Shown here piece after piece: positions 19,645 to 28,871 of a stretch of DNA of 36,570 bases. The stretch covers positions 1 through 36,570 of the forward strand of contig JAFRSH010000026.1 of assembly GCA_017427685.1 (NCBI GenBank), in the 5' to 3' direction. The position numbers and the translations under genes are program-made. This DNA comes from Lachnospiraceae bacterium. Its GTDB lineage: Bacteria > Bacillota > Clostridia > Lachnospirales > Lachnospiraceae. How positions within the stretch are numbered: position 1 is the stretch's first letter; every line of letters starts with the position of its first letter. The notes under the pieces are model-generated. The model searched no databases, was not told where the DNA came from, and worked only from the letters and a program-made list of their open reading frames with translations.

Positions 19645-21948
19645 TTAGATGCAGAATGCAGGCGCCAGCCCAAGAGCAAGACTCGCGTTGTTCGAGCTGG
19701 CGGTGCCGTTTCCGTCCACATTACAGAAATTAGTGGCGTTCGAGGCATAAGGAGATCGCTCCCACCAAAGAGCGCTCGCATATGACGTATATGACGGCTT
19801 CTTGTTTATATTCGAGGCTGTCTGATAATATTCGTACTGGCTTCCTTCGCCTGCTTTGCTGTATGTAACCGTTCCGAATATTTCGATCTCCGACAACAGG
19901 AATACGTCGTCTTCTGTTGTGTCGATTGTGGCTGACTGGTTCCCGGCGCTTGTGAGTTTCTCGACCGTTTTTACGAGGCTCTGTATAGCCGCCGGCAATG
20001 CTGTGAGGAATACATCGTTGCACCACGTTCTACGAGGGCAGTTCTTCCATCCGTTGACGTTTGTGTTTGTAGGTTCCATGTAACCGCCTTCGTCAGCGAC
20101 TGCGGGATAATTTGACGAGTATGTTGCGTCAGTCGTGTTCTTGTATAAGATCCTGTCTGTCTGCAGTGTCAGGAGCGCTTTTGTCTTTCCTCCGCTCGAA
20201 GCTGTTTTGAGGTTATCGTGTTCGTGTCCTATGATTGTGAACTGATAACTGTCGGCGTGATGGGATTCAGATACTCCGGTTGCGGCCATTGCAGAGAGCG
20301 ATATCGATCTCTTTGCTCCAATCGGCATGTATGTCGATTTTAGTGTTGCGATATCCGCAGCATCATATGCTCCGTTGTAATAGCTTTCAAGCATATCAGC
20401 GAGCTGCTGGTCCGTGCATGTCTCAAACGAGTACATGAGTGCCTTTGTTTTGAGACTTACACTGACAGCTGTTGACAGGCTGGATACCGTTGCATCTACC
20501 GTGTAGGTCTTGCCGGATATCGTTCCACTTATCGTCCAAGTGCCCGTTGAAGGCGGTCTGAATGTCAGTGTTGAAGCTGCCGTCTTTGCTGTGCAAGATG
20601 TTCCTCCGCTGACGCACGAAATTGATGCCCCAGCTGTAACAAAATCAGCATCTACTGTTACCGTGATCGTTCCGAACTCTATTGTCACGCTCGAGCTCTG
20701 CGCAGTCGTTGCCGGAGTTGTTATCGTATCAGACTTTGTATTGCCGTCAAGCGTTACGGATATCGTGTAGGTTGATGATGCTGTATGTACTACGTATGCC
20801 TGCGCTGATCCCGTTCCTGTTCCGGTGTAGGTTTCGGTTCCGTTTGTGACTCTAACTGTTGAGCCGTTCGGAGCCGTGACATTGATCGTATGATCGTAGT
20901 GGTTATCCGTTACGTGATACTCTTTGACTGTATCTACCGTTAAGGATGCCGTTGCATCGCCCTGACCGCTTAATACTGAATGTATCGTGTAGACACCATA
21001 TCCGGCTGTAAGCTCGCACTCCCAATGTCCAGCGCCTGCTGCCGTAGGATTCAATGTTGTACCGTCCGGCTGTGCGACTGTAACTGTTGAGCCCGCTTCG
21101 GAGTCGATGTAGAGGTAAGGAAGCATACCACCGCCTTCGCCTGCTGCCGGTGCCAGCTTTCCGTCCGGTCCGACCTTCATATATTCTCCGGCATGAGCTA
21201 CGCCCTGATCGATCTCGACCTTCTCGTCGAGCGCATCGGCTACGTCTCCGGCTGTCGGGGGCTTTGTTTCTCCGGGGGCTATTGTTCCGGGATCTACTGA
21301 TATGACATCATGTGAGTCAATCTTAATACCGTCGCCGGCTGTGTACGCAGTTCCTCCGCCTCCGGATATCGTGAAGTCATATGACCATGTGGCCGTTGAT
21401 GCATCGCCTCCGGATACACAATAGTAGAATGCTCCCTCTGTCGAATTGAGGTAGAGATCGTCCTTGTTTGCCTTTGTGATTCCGGATCCCGAATATACCG
21501 TAGGTGCGACCGCTTTTCCGCCGATCCCTGTTCCGCGGTAGATGTGATTTCCGTCCGCACCGTCCGCACCGTCCGCGCCGTTCGTTACGGTGAACGTGTC
21601 GGAATTGCCATCCGTGTACGTGATCGTGTAGGTGTCTACGAGTCCGGCTGTTGATGTTTTCTGTATCGATCTTATTCCGACACCTGTATCGCCTTTGAGA
21701 ACTCCGAGACTCTGCCATGTGTCCGTCCCGATACATTTCCAGAGTTCGTACGTGTCAGTGTTCAGGTACAGGGACTTGTCAAAATATCCCGTGCTTGAGC
21801 TTGATGCGCTTGTGACGTCGGTACCGGTTGAAAATACAACCTCTCCTACTTCGTTGATGATCTCTATCGCATCGTGGATACTTCCTCTGACGTCTTCTCC
21901 GTAGACTGCAGATAGGATCGCTGCTAAATACGTTGATATGTTAGCCAT
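19645..21948 (-). CDS. Variable receptor-binding-type tail protein (DGR target 1)
   Basis: This 767-aa protein begins ANISTYLAAILSAVYGEDVR, a typical baseplate/tail-tip attachment start. It contains a short collagen-like run (NGADGADGADGNH near residue 124), several Ig-like beta repeats (about 300-500, Thr/Ser-rich) and a C-terminal DUF6273/C-type-lectin-like domain ending in WWERSPYAS...GLAPAFCI. Residues 725-766 are encoded by VR1. The organisation (stalk, display domain, variable tip) fits a host-recognition adhesin like Mtd. It follows the tail-associated protein and starts inside its 3' end. Confidence 0.9.
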   Translation of the reverse strand: MANISTYLAAILSAVYGEDVRGSIHDAIEIINEVGEVVFSTGTDVTSASSSSTGYFDKSLYLNTDTYELWKCIGTDTWQSLGVLKGDTGVGIRSIQKTSTAGLVDTYTITYTDGNSDTFTVTNGADGADGADGNHIYRGTGIGGKAVAPTVYSGSGITKANKDDLYLNSTEGAFYYCVSGGDASTATWSYDFTISGGGGTAYTAGDGIKIDSHDVISVDPGTIAPGETKPPTAGDVADALDEKVEIDQGVAHAGEYMKVGPDGKLAPAAGEGGGMLPYLYIDSEAGSTVTVAQPDGTTLNPTAAGAGHWECELTAGYGVYTIHSVLSGQGDATASLTVDTVKEYHVTDNHYDHTINVTAPNGSTVRVTNGTETYTGTGTGSAQAYVVHTASSTYTISVTLDGNTKSDTITTPATTAQSSSVTIEFGTITVTVDADFVTAGASISCVSGGTSCTAKTAASTLTFRPPSTGTWTISGTISGKTYTVDATVSSLSTAVSVSLKTKALMYSFETCTDQQLADMLESYYNGAYDAADIATLKSTYMPIGAKRSISLSAMAATGVSESHHADSYQFTIIGHEHDNLKTASSGGKTKALLTLQTDRILYKNTTDATYSSNYPAVADEGGYMEPTNTNVNGWKNCPRRTWCNDVFLTALPAAIQSLVKTVEKLTSAGNQSATIDTTEDDVFLLSEIEIFGTVTYSKAGEGSQYEYYQTASNINKKPSYTSYASALWWERSPYASNATNFCNVDGNGTASSNNASLALGLAPAFCI
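19652..19776 (-). repeat. DGR variable repeat 1 (VR1)
   Basis: These 125 bp align without gaps to the TR with 14 differences: 13 at template A and one T to G (the third base of a TAT to TCG change). Three separate AAT codons have all become CTT (Asn to Leu). The GC-rich GGGCTGGCGCCT end is unchanged. The repeat ends within a few codons of the protein stop. Confidence 0.94.
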
Positions 21949-23980
21949 TTTCTTCTCCCTTCAATTTGTTTACTTCCTCATATAGATCCTGCACACAGTT
22001 TATAAGGTGTGCTATGAGTTCCTTGTACTCGACTGTATGATAGTCGTCTTCCGGTCTTATGTATTCGAGCTCGCACTCGCCTACGTTGTTATTATCAAGA
22101 ACCTCTCTGAGTTCCTGGGCAATAAGTCCGAATCTCTTTCCGTGCTCATTATGCATTCCGGCCGATTTTTTGTATTCGAACGATACAGGGCGTGACTGCG
22201 TGATGATATTGCGGGATTGTGTTCTGTCGAGTGTCTTGACGTTCTTCTTCAGTCTGCTGTCTGATCCCGCTCCTGCATCATATGCAGCTTTGCCGATGTA
22301 TATCGTCCTGTAATCACCGTAATATACGTTTGAGTCGTAGGTTGCGAAGTGTTTTCCGCCGATAGCGAAGTTACAGTCTGCATCACTTGCATCTGTTACT
22401 CGCAGGAATCCACTCGTGCCGTTGAATACTCTCAGGGATCCACCGGAGATCTCTACGCTACCCGTCTTTCCTGCCGGGCTCGGGGAATTGATCGTCGCGC
22501 CGGTGATACTTCCGCCGGTTATTGTGGTACCGTTTATCGTTCCTCCGTTGATGGTTTGACCGTTTATGGTACCGCCGTTTAATCGGTCGCAGCTCATCGT
22601 TCCGCTTGTGATAAAATCCGCGACAATTCCACCGTCTATTGTCTCTGCGACTTTTACGGTCCATGGATCCGAGGGGCTGTTCCTTGTCAGGATCGCTTTG
22701 CCGTTTATGTTCCATCGGCTTATTGCGGTCGCTTGCGTTAGATCTGTGTTGTTTGTGAAGCCTTGCTCTATAATCTGTCCGTCATCATTGAATACGAAAT
22801 AGATGTTTCCGCCGTTCGTTCCGTCCAGAATTTCAATGGCATTCTTTTTGGCTGCTTCGAGTATCGATGACTTTGAGGGGATGCTCTTTATCGCCTGAGT
22901 CGTTCCGACCATCTGGGATGTCAGGGTTTTGTTCTTTTCCACGTCTCCGGACATCGTGATCGAGTTCTTATCGATATTCTGTATGTCCCTGCGGATCTGT
23001 GTAAGATATAGCCTCTGATCGACCGCAAACGGTCTCGCAATTATCCGTACAGAGTCACCGAGTCGGAATGCGTCGGCCGGCTGTATCGCTTCGAGGTCTA
23101 CCGCCTTGACTTCCATCGTCAGCTGTGGCTGTGAATACTTCGTGAGATATTCTTGCGCGAGTGCGTTAAGCTCTGTGAGCGTCGATGCTTCATCGAATAT
23201 CACAACCTTCGCGTGCCGACCGTATGTTGAGACTGAATCTGCCTGTGTTATCGTGGTTCCCTGAAGCCTTGCGTTATATCCGTCATATACAGTCGAATCA
23301 AGCTCTGCTCCGTACGGTGTCAGGACATTCACAAGATTGCTGAGATCGGAGTCCTTGACGTAATCGAGAAGGTTATATCCGTATTCTATTGCCTGTGTTG
23401 CCTGTATGCCGTAATCTTCAAGTCTTACGATATCGATGTATCTTGTTGTCGCGCCTCCGGAAGTTACGCGGCGAACTCTTATATAGCCGTTATCCTTGCA
23501 GATGCAATTTCTCAGGCTGTCGAGGATGCTCCAGTCGTATTCCGTTGTCCAGTTACACATATCCGTGCTCGTGACGTTCGTCAGATATCCGACTGCGAAC
23601 TGTCTGTCTGCCGGACGGTTTGCGTTATATGCTGCAATGGCTGCCTGGAATCTCTGAGCGTTCGATTCGTTTGTGATCGATGCCGGCGTGAGATATTCGT
23701 CGCCGAGCCACGAAAGATCTTCAAGTGCATATACATCCGCGATCTTCGTGAAGTCCGTTTTGATATCCTTGATCTCGCCGCGCCAGTATTCTTTCCCGTC
23801 TTTTAATATTGTGACGAGTGCTCCATGCGTCAGATCGGCGTAGACGGGATTGTTCGGAGGGACCTTGAACTTGAACTCTCCGGACATCCCCATCTCTTCG
23901 TTGAGATCTGTGCTGTATATCTCTGCGTCTTCCGAACCGGGATAATATAGTGTTTTGTTTCCGAGTTTGACCTGGTACAT
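21941..23980 (-). CDS. Tail-associated protein with C-terminal S74 chaperone
   Basis: The 679-aa protein has an N-terminal siphoviral Tal/gp21-like domain (YYPGSEDAEIYSTDLNEEMG, then ALEDLSWLGDEYL), a central region, and repeated GGTINGxTI units (about 465-500) that form a beta-helix-like stem. The C terminus from residue 573 (SDSRLKKNVKTLD, later FGLIAQELREVL and VEYKELIAHLI) is a Peptidase_S74 intramolecular chaperone; the first Ser and the Lys pair would form its self-cleavage dyad. The chaperone usually trimerises and then releases a fibre. It may connect to or assemble the DGR adhesin encoded next. Confidence 0.88.
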   Translation of the reverse strand: MYQVKLGNKTLYYPGSEDAEIYSTDLNEEMGMSGEFKFKVPPNNPVYADLTHGALVTILKDGKEYWRGEIKDIKTDFTKIADVYALEDLSWLGDEYLTPASITNESNAQRFQAAIAAYNANRPADRQFAVGYLTNVTSTDMCNWTTEYDWSILDSLRNCICKDNGYIRVRRVTSGGATTRYIDIVRLEDYGIQATQAIEYGYNLLDYVKDSDLSNLVNVLTPYGAELDSTVYDGYNARLQGTTITQADSVSTYGRHAKVVIFDEASTLTELNALAQEYLTKYSQPQLTMEVKAVDLEAIQPADAFRLGDSVRIIARPFAVDQRLYLTQIRRDIQNIDKNSITMSGDVEKNKTLTSQMVGTTQAIKSIPSKSSILEAAKKNAIEILDGTNGGNIYFVFNDDGQIIEQGFTNNTDLTQATAISRWNINGKAILTRNSPSDPWTVKVAETIDGGIVADFITSGTMSCDRLNGGTINGQTINGGTINGTTITGGSITGATINSPSPAGKTGSVEISGGSLRVFNGTSGFLRVTDASDADCNFAIGGKHFATYDSNVYYGDYRTIYIGKAAYDAGAGSDSRLKKNVKTLDRTQSRNIITQSRPVSFEYKKSAGMHNEHGKRFGLIAQELREVLDNNNVGECELEYIRPEDDYHTVEYKELIAHLINCVQDLYEEVNKLKGEENG

Positions 23981-24729
23981 TAAAGTGATCCGCTCCTGTA
24001 AACTATTTCAACTATCGCTGAGCCCGTGAATGTGAGCTCGACATCATCGTCTCCGCCTACGTAGATCGAAGGTATCTTGTTTGAGCCGGTTGAAAGTTCG
24101 AATGTCTCTGATCCGTACGTGACTGTGAGTGTCGAAGATGTCTTGTTCGATACAACGAAATCAGGACATGTCGGCATATGGCCATGAGGAAGAGTGACGG
24201 TTTCGCTACCGCTCACCGTTATCGCTCCGATGTATGTTATGATTCCCGTTTCGAAATTGAACGGATCCCAGAGCCACGGTTCCGTTGACGAGAAGAGTTC
24301 ATACTTATACGGATCAGCATTCGGGATATCAATTTTGAATGTCCCGACTTTCAATGATGATGAAAAGTCCTTGATCGTGATGCGGCCGCGCCAGTAATGA
24401 GCGCGGTCGTTATCGAATATGATTCTGCAGACTTTGCCGTTGATCTTGTTCCGGAAGTTTGACATCACGCTGTCCCAGTTCTTCTTCTCTCGGATTCCGG
24501 ATAGTTCGACTTCGATCTGGCGGCTCGTGTATATCTGCCGGCCGGCTACGACTTCAGATACGTCGAGGAGTCCGTTTCTTCCGGGAATCTCAATGTACTT
24601 CGTGTACTGTTTGGGCTCTTTGATGTAATCGGTATTCGATACATACAGTCCCCAGTCATTGAGCGTATGGTATGACTCTTCTGTTCCTTCCACGTTTATT
24701 GTCATTCCGTTGAAAAACATATCTCTCAT
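23980..24729 (-). CDS. Distal tail protein (Dit)
   Basis: The 249-aa protein has the Dit-like N terminus (FNGMTINVEGTEESYHTL, then GRNGLLDVSEVVAGRQIY) and WRGRITIKDFSSSLKVGTF of the siphovirus tail component family, plus a C-terminal beta domain. It forms the hub ring joining the tail tube to the tip. The start at 24729 lies 4 nt after the tape-measure stop, and the tail-associated gene shares its last base, as in many siphoviruses. Confidence 0.9.
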   Translation of the reverse strand: MRDMFFNGMTINVEGTEESYHTLNDWGLYVSNTDYIKEPKQYTKYIEIPGRNGLLDVSEVVAGRQIYTSRQIEVELSGIREKKNWDSVMSNFRNKINGKVCRIIFDNDRAHYWRGRITIKDFSSSLKVGTFKIDIPNADPYKYELFSSTEPWLWDPFNFETGIITYIGAITVSGSETVTLPHGHMPTCPDFVVSNKTSSTLTVTYGSETFELSTGSNKIPSIYVGGDDDVELTFTGSAIVEIVYRSGSL

Positions 24730-24733
24730 GTTC

Positions 24734-27700
24734 TTACCTCGAGCTCTGACGGTTTACCTCTTCGCCGAGCTTCCTGTTGATGTTTGCCGCCACAGATGAC
24801 ACGTCGATTCTGTTTGTCGCGTTCTGCAGTGCGTTTGTGAGTGCGTTTCCTACTGTTCCGGCTTTATCTCCCGCCTCGATTCCACTTGCGATCGATGCGA
24901 TGATATCCTGTCCCATCTGCACATACTTTGTGGATGTTCCGCCTGCTGCCGGGAGCCCGATACTGTCACACGCCTTCTGGAAAGAATTATCCATCATCGC
25001 CTGTGTAGCATTTTCCACTTCAGGGGCATTATCTTCGACGGCTTTTGCCTGATCTTTGACGCCTGTCTCGGTCAGAAGGACGATCTCTTTGTTGTAGTCT
25101 TCCCTTGACCGCTTGCTGTTCGTGTAATATCTCTCGAAAAGGGCTTCGGAATCTTCCGTGTACCCTTTTTCCTGCATCTCTATCGATGCGTAGAGGTCTT
25201 CCGCGCTTTTTATAGCGTCAATGTGTTCCTGCCATGTCTGAGCGAGTTCTTTGACCTTGTCTTTGTTGTCTCCGATCTGTTTCAGGCCTTCGACAAAATT
25301 GTGAATTTCGGCCGCTCCGTCTACGCCCATGTTGGCCATCTCTGAAGCGAGATCCTTGATTGCCGGATCCGTTTCTCCCTCGATGACTCTCTTCAAGTAC
25401 GCGAGATCTTCAGAATACTGATTGACGCCCTTCGTCTGGTCCTTCCAGCGCTGTTCCATCTTCTCGAGCGTCAGGTCTGACTTCTGATTCCATTCGTCAA
25501 ACAGTCCGATCTGACTGCTGATCGCTTGGTTCGCATTCGACATCGCTGTCTCGAGGTCATCTTCTGCGTCTTTTACTCCGAGAGCCGAGTCGTGAACTAC
25601 TCCGAGGGAGTCTGTATATTCGCCTGCTGCCTTTGCGGCTTCATCGACTGCAGCTTTCGACTCATCCATTGCGTTTTTGAGTCGTTCTTCATCTTCTGTC
25701 AGTCTGATGTTCTGTCCGTTTAATTCCGCGCGACGTGCGAGGAGTTCTCCAAGGGCTTCCTTTTGAGCTTCTTCCCCGGCTACGACGTCCTTCGTCTTCC
25801 CTTCGAGATCCGTGAGGGATATGACGGTTTCTGCCTGCAGGTCTTTGATCTTGTCTTCGACCTCCCATAGTTCCGCCTCGACCTCTGTTCTCTTCTGGAT
25901 GACTTCGTTGTACTTTTCTTCAAGTCCGGATGATGCCAGGGCTTCTTTCTTTGCCGTGGCATTCTTTATCCATTCATCAGTCAGGTCTGTGAGGTGTCCG
26001 GTCTCTTTGTTGAGAGTGACTACCTCTTCTCCGAGCATATCGTTGAGATCCCGTGTAGCGTCCTTCAGCTCTTTGCGCTGATATACGCTCAGATCTTCGA
26101 CTTTGTTGAGCTCGTTTATCCTGTCAATGAGGTTGTCTATGTGCTTCGAGCTTGTGCCCTTGTAAAAGTCTACGAGGAAGCCCTGTACTTCGTGATGTAT
26201 GTCCTCGACTTCCTGAGCCGATTCCTGCATCGCCTGTGTGACTTCATCGACCTCATTCGCGGCGCTTATCGCTGATGTCGCTATTCCTCCGATCGCTCCG
26301 ACTGCCGCCGCCACGCCCACAGCTGCGAATACCGTAGCCGCTCCGACTGCGTCGCCGAATGCCAGACGTAAAATACCGATGGCTACGGCTGCGCCGGTGA
26401 CTACTGTTGCCAGTGTCGCGATACCCGCTGCCGCTCCGGCAAGAGCCGATACAAGCGTCGGGTTCTCTTTTGCTATATTTGTGATGGTCTCAAGGATCCC
26501 TATACCGCCTTCTTTGAACTCATCGAGTGCCGGGCTTAATGCTTCGCCGACTGCGATCTTGAAGTTCTCTACCGATACCGTCAGGCGCTGGTTCGTCATC
26601 TCGGCCGTGTTGGCCATCGTCTGGAATGCCTTGTCAGTCGCTCCGGTGTTGGTCTGCATCGCTACCATAGCGTCGTTGAATGCATCCGCGCCCTGGTTGA
26701 ACAGCGACAGTCCGCCGAGACCGGCTCTGACGTTTGAGAACAGGTTCTTGAACGCTTCGCTGTTTCCGTCTACGCTGTCTCCGAGGATCTGCATTACGTC
26801 GCCGACCGTATATCCCATCGACATCAATTCTCCGAACGTGTGTCCGGTAAGATTTCCAAGAGTGTCAGAGAGGTCGCTTCCGGAATCCGAGAGCTCGTTC
26901 ATCATCGCTCTGATATATGTCGTAGCATTTGCGGTATTGATACCCTGCTTCGTCATAAGGACGTACATTGACGACAGCTGATCGAGTGATACCCCGAGAG
27001 CTGATGCCGTCGGAATGACGGTACCCATTGACTGAGCAAGTTCTGCAACAGTCGTCTTACCTAAGTTCTGGGTAGTAATGAGGTCGTCCGCAATATGCTT
27101 TGATGTATTTGCTTCTTTGCCGTATGCGTTTATAGCGGTTGTCAGTACGTCAACCGATGTTGCGCTCTCTGTAAAACCTGCTCTTGCGAGTTTTGTTGCA
27201 TCTTCTACGAATCCGACAGCCTCTGAAGCGTCTACGGATGCGGATATTGCCTGATATGTCGCTTCTGCAATCTCATTTGCGCCATATCCCATCTCCTGGC
27301 CAACCTGTCGGATGCCTTCGGACATTCCCCGGAGGTCTGATTCGGATACCTGTGCGATCGACTGCACTTTTGCGATGGAATACTCGAACTTTTCAGCTGT
27401 TTCAGCGCACTCTATGAGGTTTTCAAGGAGTTTCTTCGCGGCTTCGCCGAGCTTCTCCATTGCCTCGTTCTGAGCCATCTGTGAGAGCGTGTCAGAGAGC
27501 TTTTCTCCGTGTTTTTCCGCTTCGTCGGTCTTTTTTCCGAACTCATCTATCGATTTTGCACATTTGTCGGTGCTTTTCTCGGCTTCTTCGAGGTATTTGT
27601 TCGTCTGAGCCAGTTCTGAGCCGTATTTCACCTGCTCGGTCGTGGCATTATTGAGGGATGTCTGTAGCTGGATCTCTTTTGTGTCGAGTTGGCCGACTAC

Positions 27701-28114
27701 ATTCGTCGTCTGCTCGACTGATTTCTGCAGTTCATCAACTTTCTGCTTCTGCTGAGCATATGCTTCCGAAGTCTTGCCCTGCGTTTTCTCTATTTCCTGG
27801 AGTTTCGCCTCTTCTTTCGAGAGAGATTCCGTGTATTTCGTAAGGTCAGAGTTTGCCTTCTCACGAGCCTTCTGTACTTCCTGCAAACGGTCGGAATATG
27901 CCTTGACCTTCTTTTCTGCCTGTTCATATTGTTTGTTAAGGGTTTCGCTCTTTGCCCGAAGGGCTTCTGCGCTGTTCTGACTTGTCTTGAAGATCTCCTG
28001 GTTGGTCTTCATCTCGGAACCGAGCAGTTTCAGGTTGTCATTGATCTTCTTGATGTCGCTGTTGAATTGAGATGCACCGTCAAGGTACATTTTGACGCTG
28101 ATTTTCTTTGCCAT
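24734..28114 (-). CDS. Tail tape measure protein
   Basis: The ATG at 28114 (MAKKISVKMYLDGASQF) follows GGTGGGG; a longer TTG start at 28126 is rejected. The 1126-aa product has a long N-terminal coiled coil (about 20-230), a TP901-type tape-measure core (about 260-600; RQVGQEMGYGANEIAEATYQ) and a hydrophobic Ala/Gly region (about 565-640) that could insert in the host membrane. Further coiled coil follows. Length sets the tail length, roughly 170 nm by the usual 0.15 nm per residue estimate. It precedes Dit, as expected. Confidence 0.93.
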   Translation of the reverse strand: MAKKISVKMYLDGASQFNSDIKKINDNLKLLGSEMKTNQEIFKTSQNSAEALRAKSETLNKQYEQAEKKVKAYSDRLQEVQKAREKANSDLTKYTESLSKEEAKLQEIEKTQGKTSEAYAQQKQKVDELQKSVEQTTNVVGQLDTKEIQLQTSLNNATTEQVKYGSELAQTNKYLEEAEKSTDKCAKSIDEFGKKTDEAEKHGEKLSDTLSQMAQNEAMEKLGEAAKKLLENLIECAETAEKFEYSIAKVQSIAQVSESDLRGMSEGIRQVGQEMGYGANEIAEATYQAISASVDASEAVGFVEDATKLARAGFTESATSVDVLTTAINAYGKEANTSKHIADDLITTQNLGKTTVAELAQSMGTVIPTASALGVSLDQLSSMYVLMTKQGINTANATTYIRAMMNELSDSGSDLSDTLGNLTGHTFGELMSMGYTVGDVMQILGDSVDGNSEAFKNLFSNVRAGLGGLSLFNQGADAFNDAMVAMQTNTGATDKAFQTMANTAEMTNQRLTVSVENFKIAVGEALSPALDEFKEGGIGILETITNIAKENPTLVSALAGAAAGIATLATVVTGAAVAIGILRLAFGDAVGAATVFAAVGVAAAVGAIGGIATSAISAANEVDEVTQAMQESAQEVEDIHHEVQGFLVDFYKGTSSKHIDNLIDRINELNKVEDLSVYQRKELKDATRDLNDMLGEEVVTLNKETGHLTDLTDEWIKNATAKKEALASSGLEEKYNEVIQKRTEVEAELWEVEDKIKDLQAETVISLTDLEGKTKDVVAGEEAQKEALGELLARRAELNGQNIRLTEDEERLKNAMDESKAAVDEAAKAAGEYTDSLGVVHDSALGVKDAEDDLETAMSNANQAISSQIGLFDEWNQKSDLTLEKMEQRWKDQTKGVNQYSEDLAYLKRVIEGETDPAIKDLASEMANMGVDGAAEIHNFVEGLKQIGDNKDKVKELAQTWQEHIDAIKSAEDLYASIEMQEKGYTEDSEALFERYYTNSKRSREDYNKEIVLLTETGVKDQAKAVEDNAPEVENATQAMMDNSFQKACDSIGLPAAGGTSTKYVQMGQDIIASIASGIEAGDKAGTVGNALTNALQNATNRIDVSSVAANINRKLGEEVNRQSSR

Positions 28115-28124
28115 TTTCCCCACC

Positions 28125-28150
28125 AAAAAGGACCTGCATTATGCAGGCCC
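28125..28150 (-). terminator. Hairpin plus U-tract before the tape-measure gene
   Basis: In minus-strand RNA GGGCCUGC (28150-28143) and GCAGGUCC (28137-28130) form an 8-bp stem with one G.U around AUAAU, followed by five U (28129-28125) before the tape-measure ribosome site. It has intrinsic-terminator form but lies inside the late operon, so it is probably partial and lowers downstream expression. Confidence 0.65.
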
Positions 28151-28151
28151 G

Positions 28152-28816
28152 TTATATATTGAGCAGTGATGTGACAGGCTGGTGTTCAGCCTGATATTGC
28201 TTCAATTCTTTCTCGATATCCCCATATAGCCAGTTCTTAGTCTCGAAATTGTATAATTCCTTGAAACTATGGTAGATGTCCCCCCACTTTCCGAGGGTTA
28301 AGAACTCGGCTTCATGCTGCGGGATCCCGAATCGAGTCCGGCACATAAGGAAGATCCGGTCGAAGTCTATTTCGAAGTGTTCCTCTTCCTCGTTGTACCC
28401 GTCTTCTTCGGAGTTTCGTTTTTTTTTGACTCAAGACACCGTCCGAATGTATTGTGGACCGTGTTTGACAATGTTATGAGCGGCATATCGCACACTCTTC
28501 CGATATATTTCTCGTCTACCGGCACATATTCCGTGCCTTTTTGCTCTGAATCTATTAAAAGCCCCTCGTTGATCATGAGTGTCAGTCCCATGATCAGAGC
28601 TTTGATGTCGTATTGTCCGAATACCATCTCGATCCGGCCGTCTTCCTTATGTACCGGATCTCCGTTTTTGTCTCTTACGATCTCGGCACCGATTATTCCG
28701 CGCTCGAAGTCGTTTATATCCATTTTTCCCTGAATCTGTGAAAGAACGAACAGATCACAATATATCGGGTATGTTTCCCCATTTATCGTGACCGTCGGGA
28801 GTGTAATTTCTCGCAT
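28152..28816 (-). CDS. Frameshifted tail-assembly chaperone (G-T type)
   Basis: Reading through the slippery A9 run (28419-28427) in the -1 frame joins the 149-aa chaperone to an open frame that ends at 28152, giving about 221 aa. After the shift the product reads KRNSEEDGYNEEEEHFEIDF and continues through MCRTRFGIPQHEAEF to SLLNI, clearly coding. The second frame has no upstream start of its own with a ribosome site, so it is expressed by frameshift. As in lambda gpG/gpGT, both forms chaperone the tape measure. Confidence 0.88.
28367..28816 (-). CDS. Tail-assembly chaperone, unshifted form
   Basis: This 149-aa product starts at 28816 (AAGGAG upstream) and ends RKRNTSK after the A9 run. It begins MREITLPTVTINGETYPIY, with the alpha-helical pattern of siphoviral G-type chaperones. 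It lies between the major tail protein and the tape measure, the conserved position. Confidence 0.85.
   Translation of the reverse strand: MREITLPTVTINGETYPIYCDLFVLSQIQGKMDINDFERGIIGAEIVRDKNGDPVHKEDGRIEMVFGQYDIKALIMGLTLMINEGLLIDSEQKGTEYVPVDEKYIGRVCDMPLITLSNTVHNTFGRCLESKKNETPKKTGTTRKRNTSK
28419..28427 (-). promoter_or_regulatory. Slippery site for -1 frameshift
   Basis: Nine consecutive A (minus strand) give the frame TCA AAA AAA AAC; a backward slip of one base leads into the long second frame. No strong downstream pseudoknot was found by eye, but an A9 run alone can drive slippage. Confidence 0.85.
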
Positions 28817-28827
28817 GCTATCTCCTT

Positions 28828-28854
28828 AAAAACGGAGCGGGTTGCCCCGCTCCG
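28828..28854 (-). terminator. Strong terminator after the major tail gene
   Basis: CGGAGCGGG and CCCGCTCCG pair perfectly over 9 bp (28854-28846 with 28841-28833) around a 4-nt loop, followed in minus-strand RNA by five U and AA. It lies 18 bp after the major tail stop and 12 bp before the chaperone start, so it would raise the ratio of the abundant upstream proteins to the chaperone. Confidence 0.88.
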
Positions 28855-28871
28855 CCGTTATGGTTTGATGA

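Noticed and set aside
26238..26981. 247-codon plus-strand frame opposite the tape measure
   Set aside because: Shadow of the Ala/Gly-rich tape-measure codons; low-complexity Ala/Pro/Ser content and no ribosome site.
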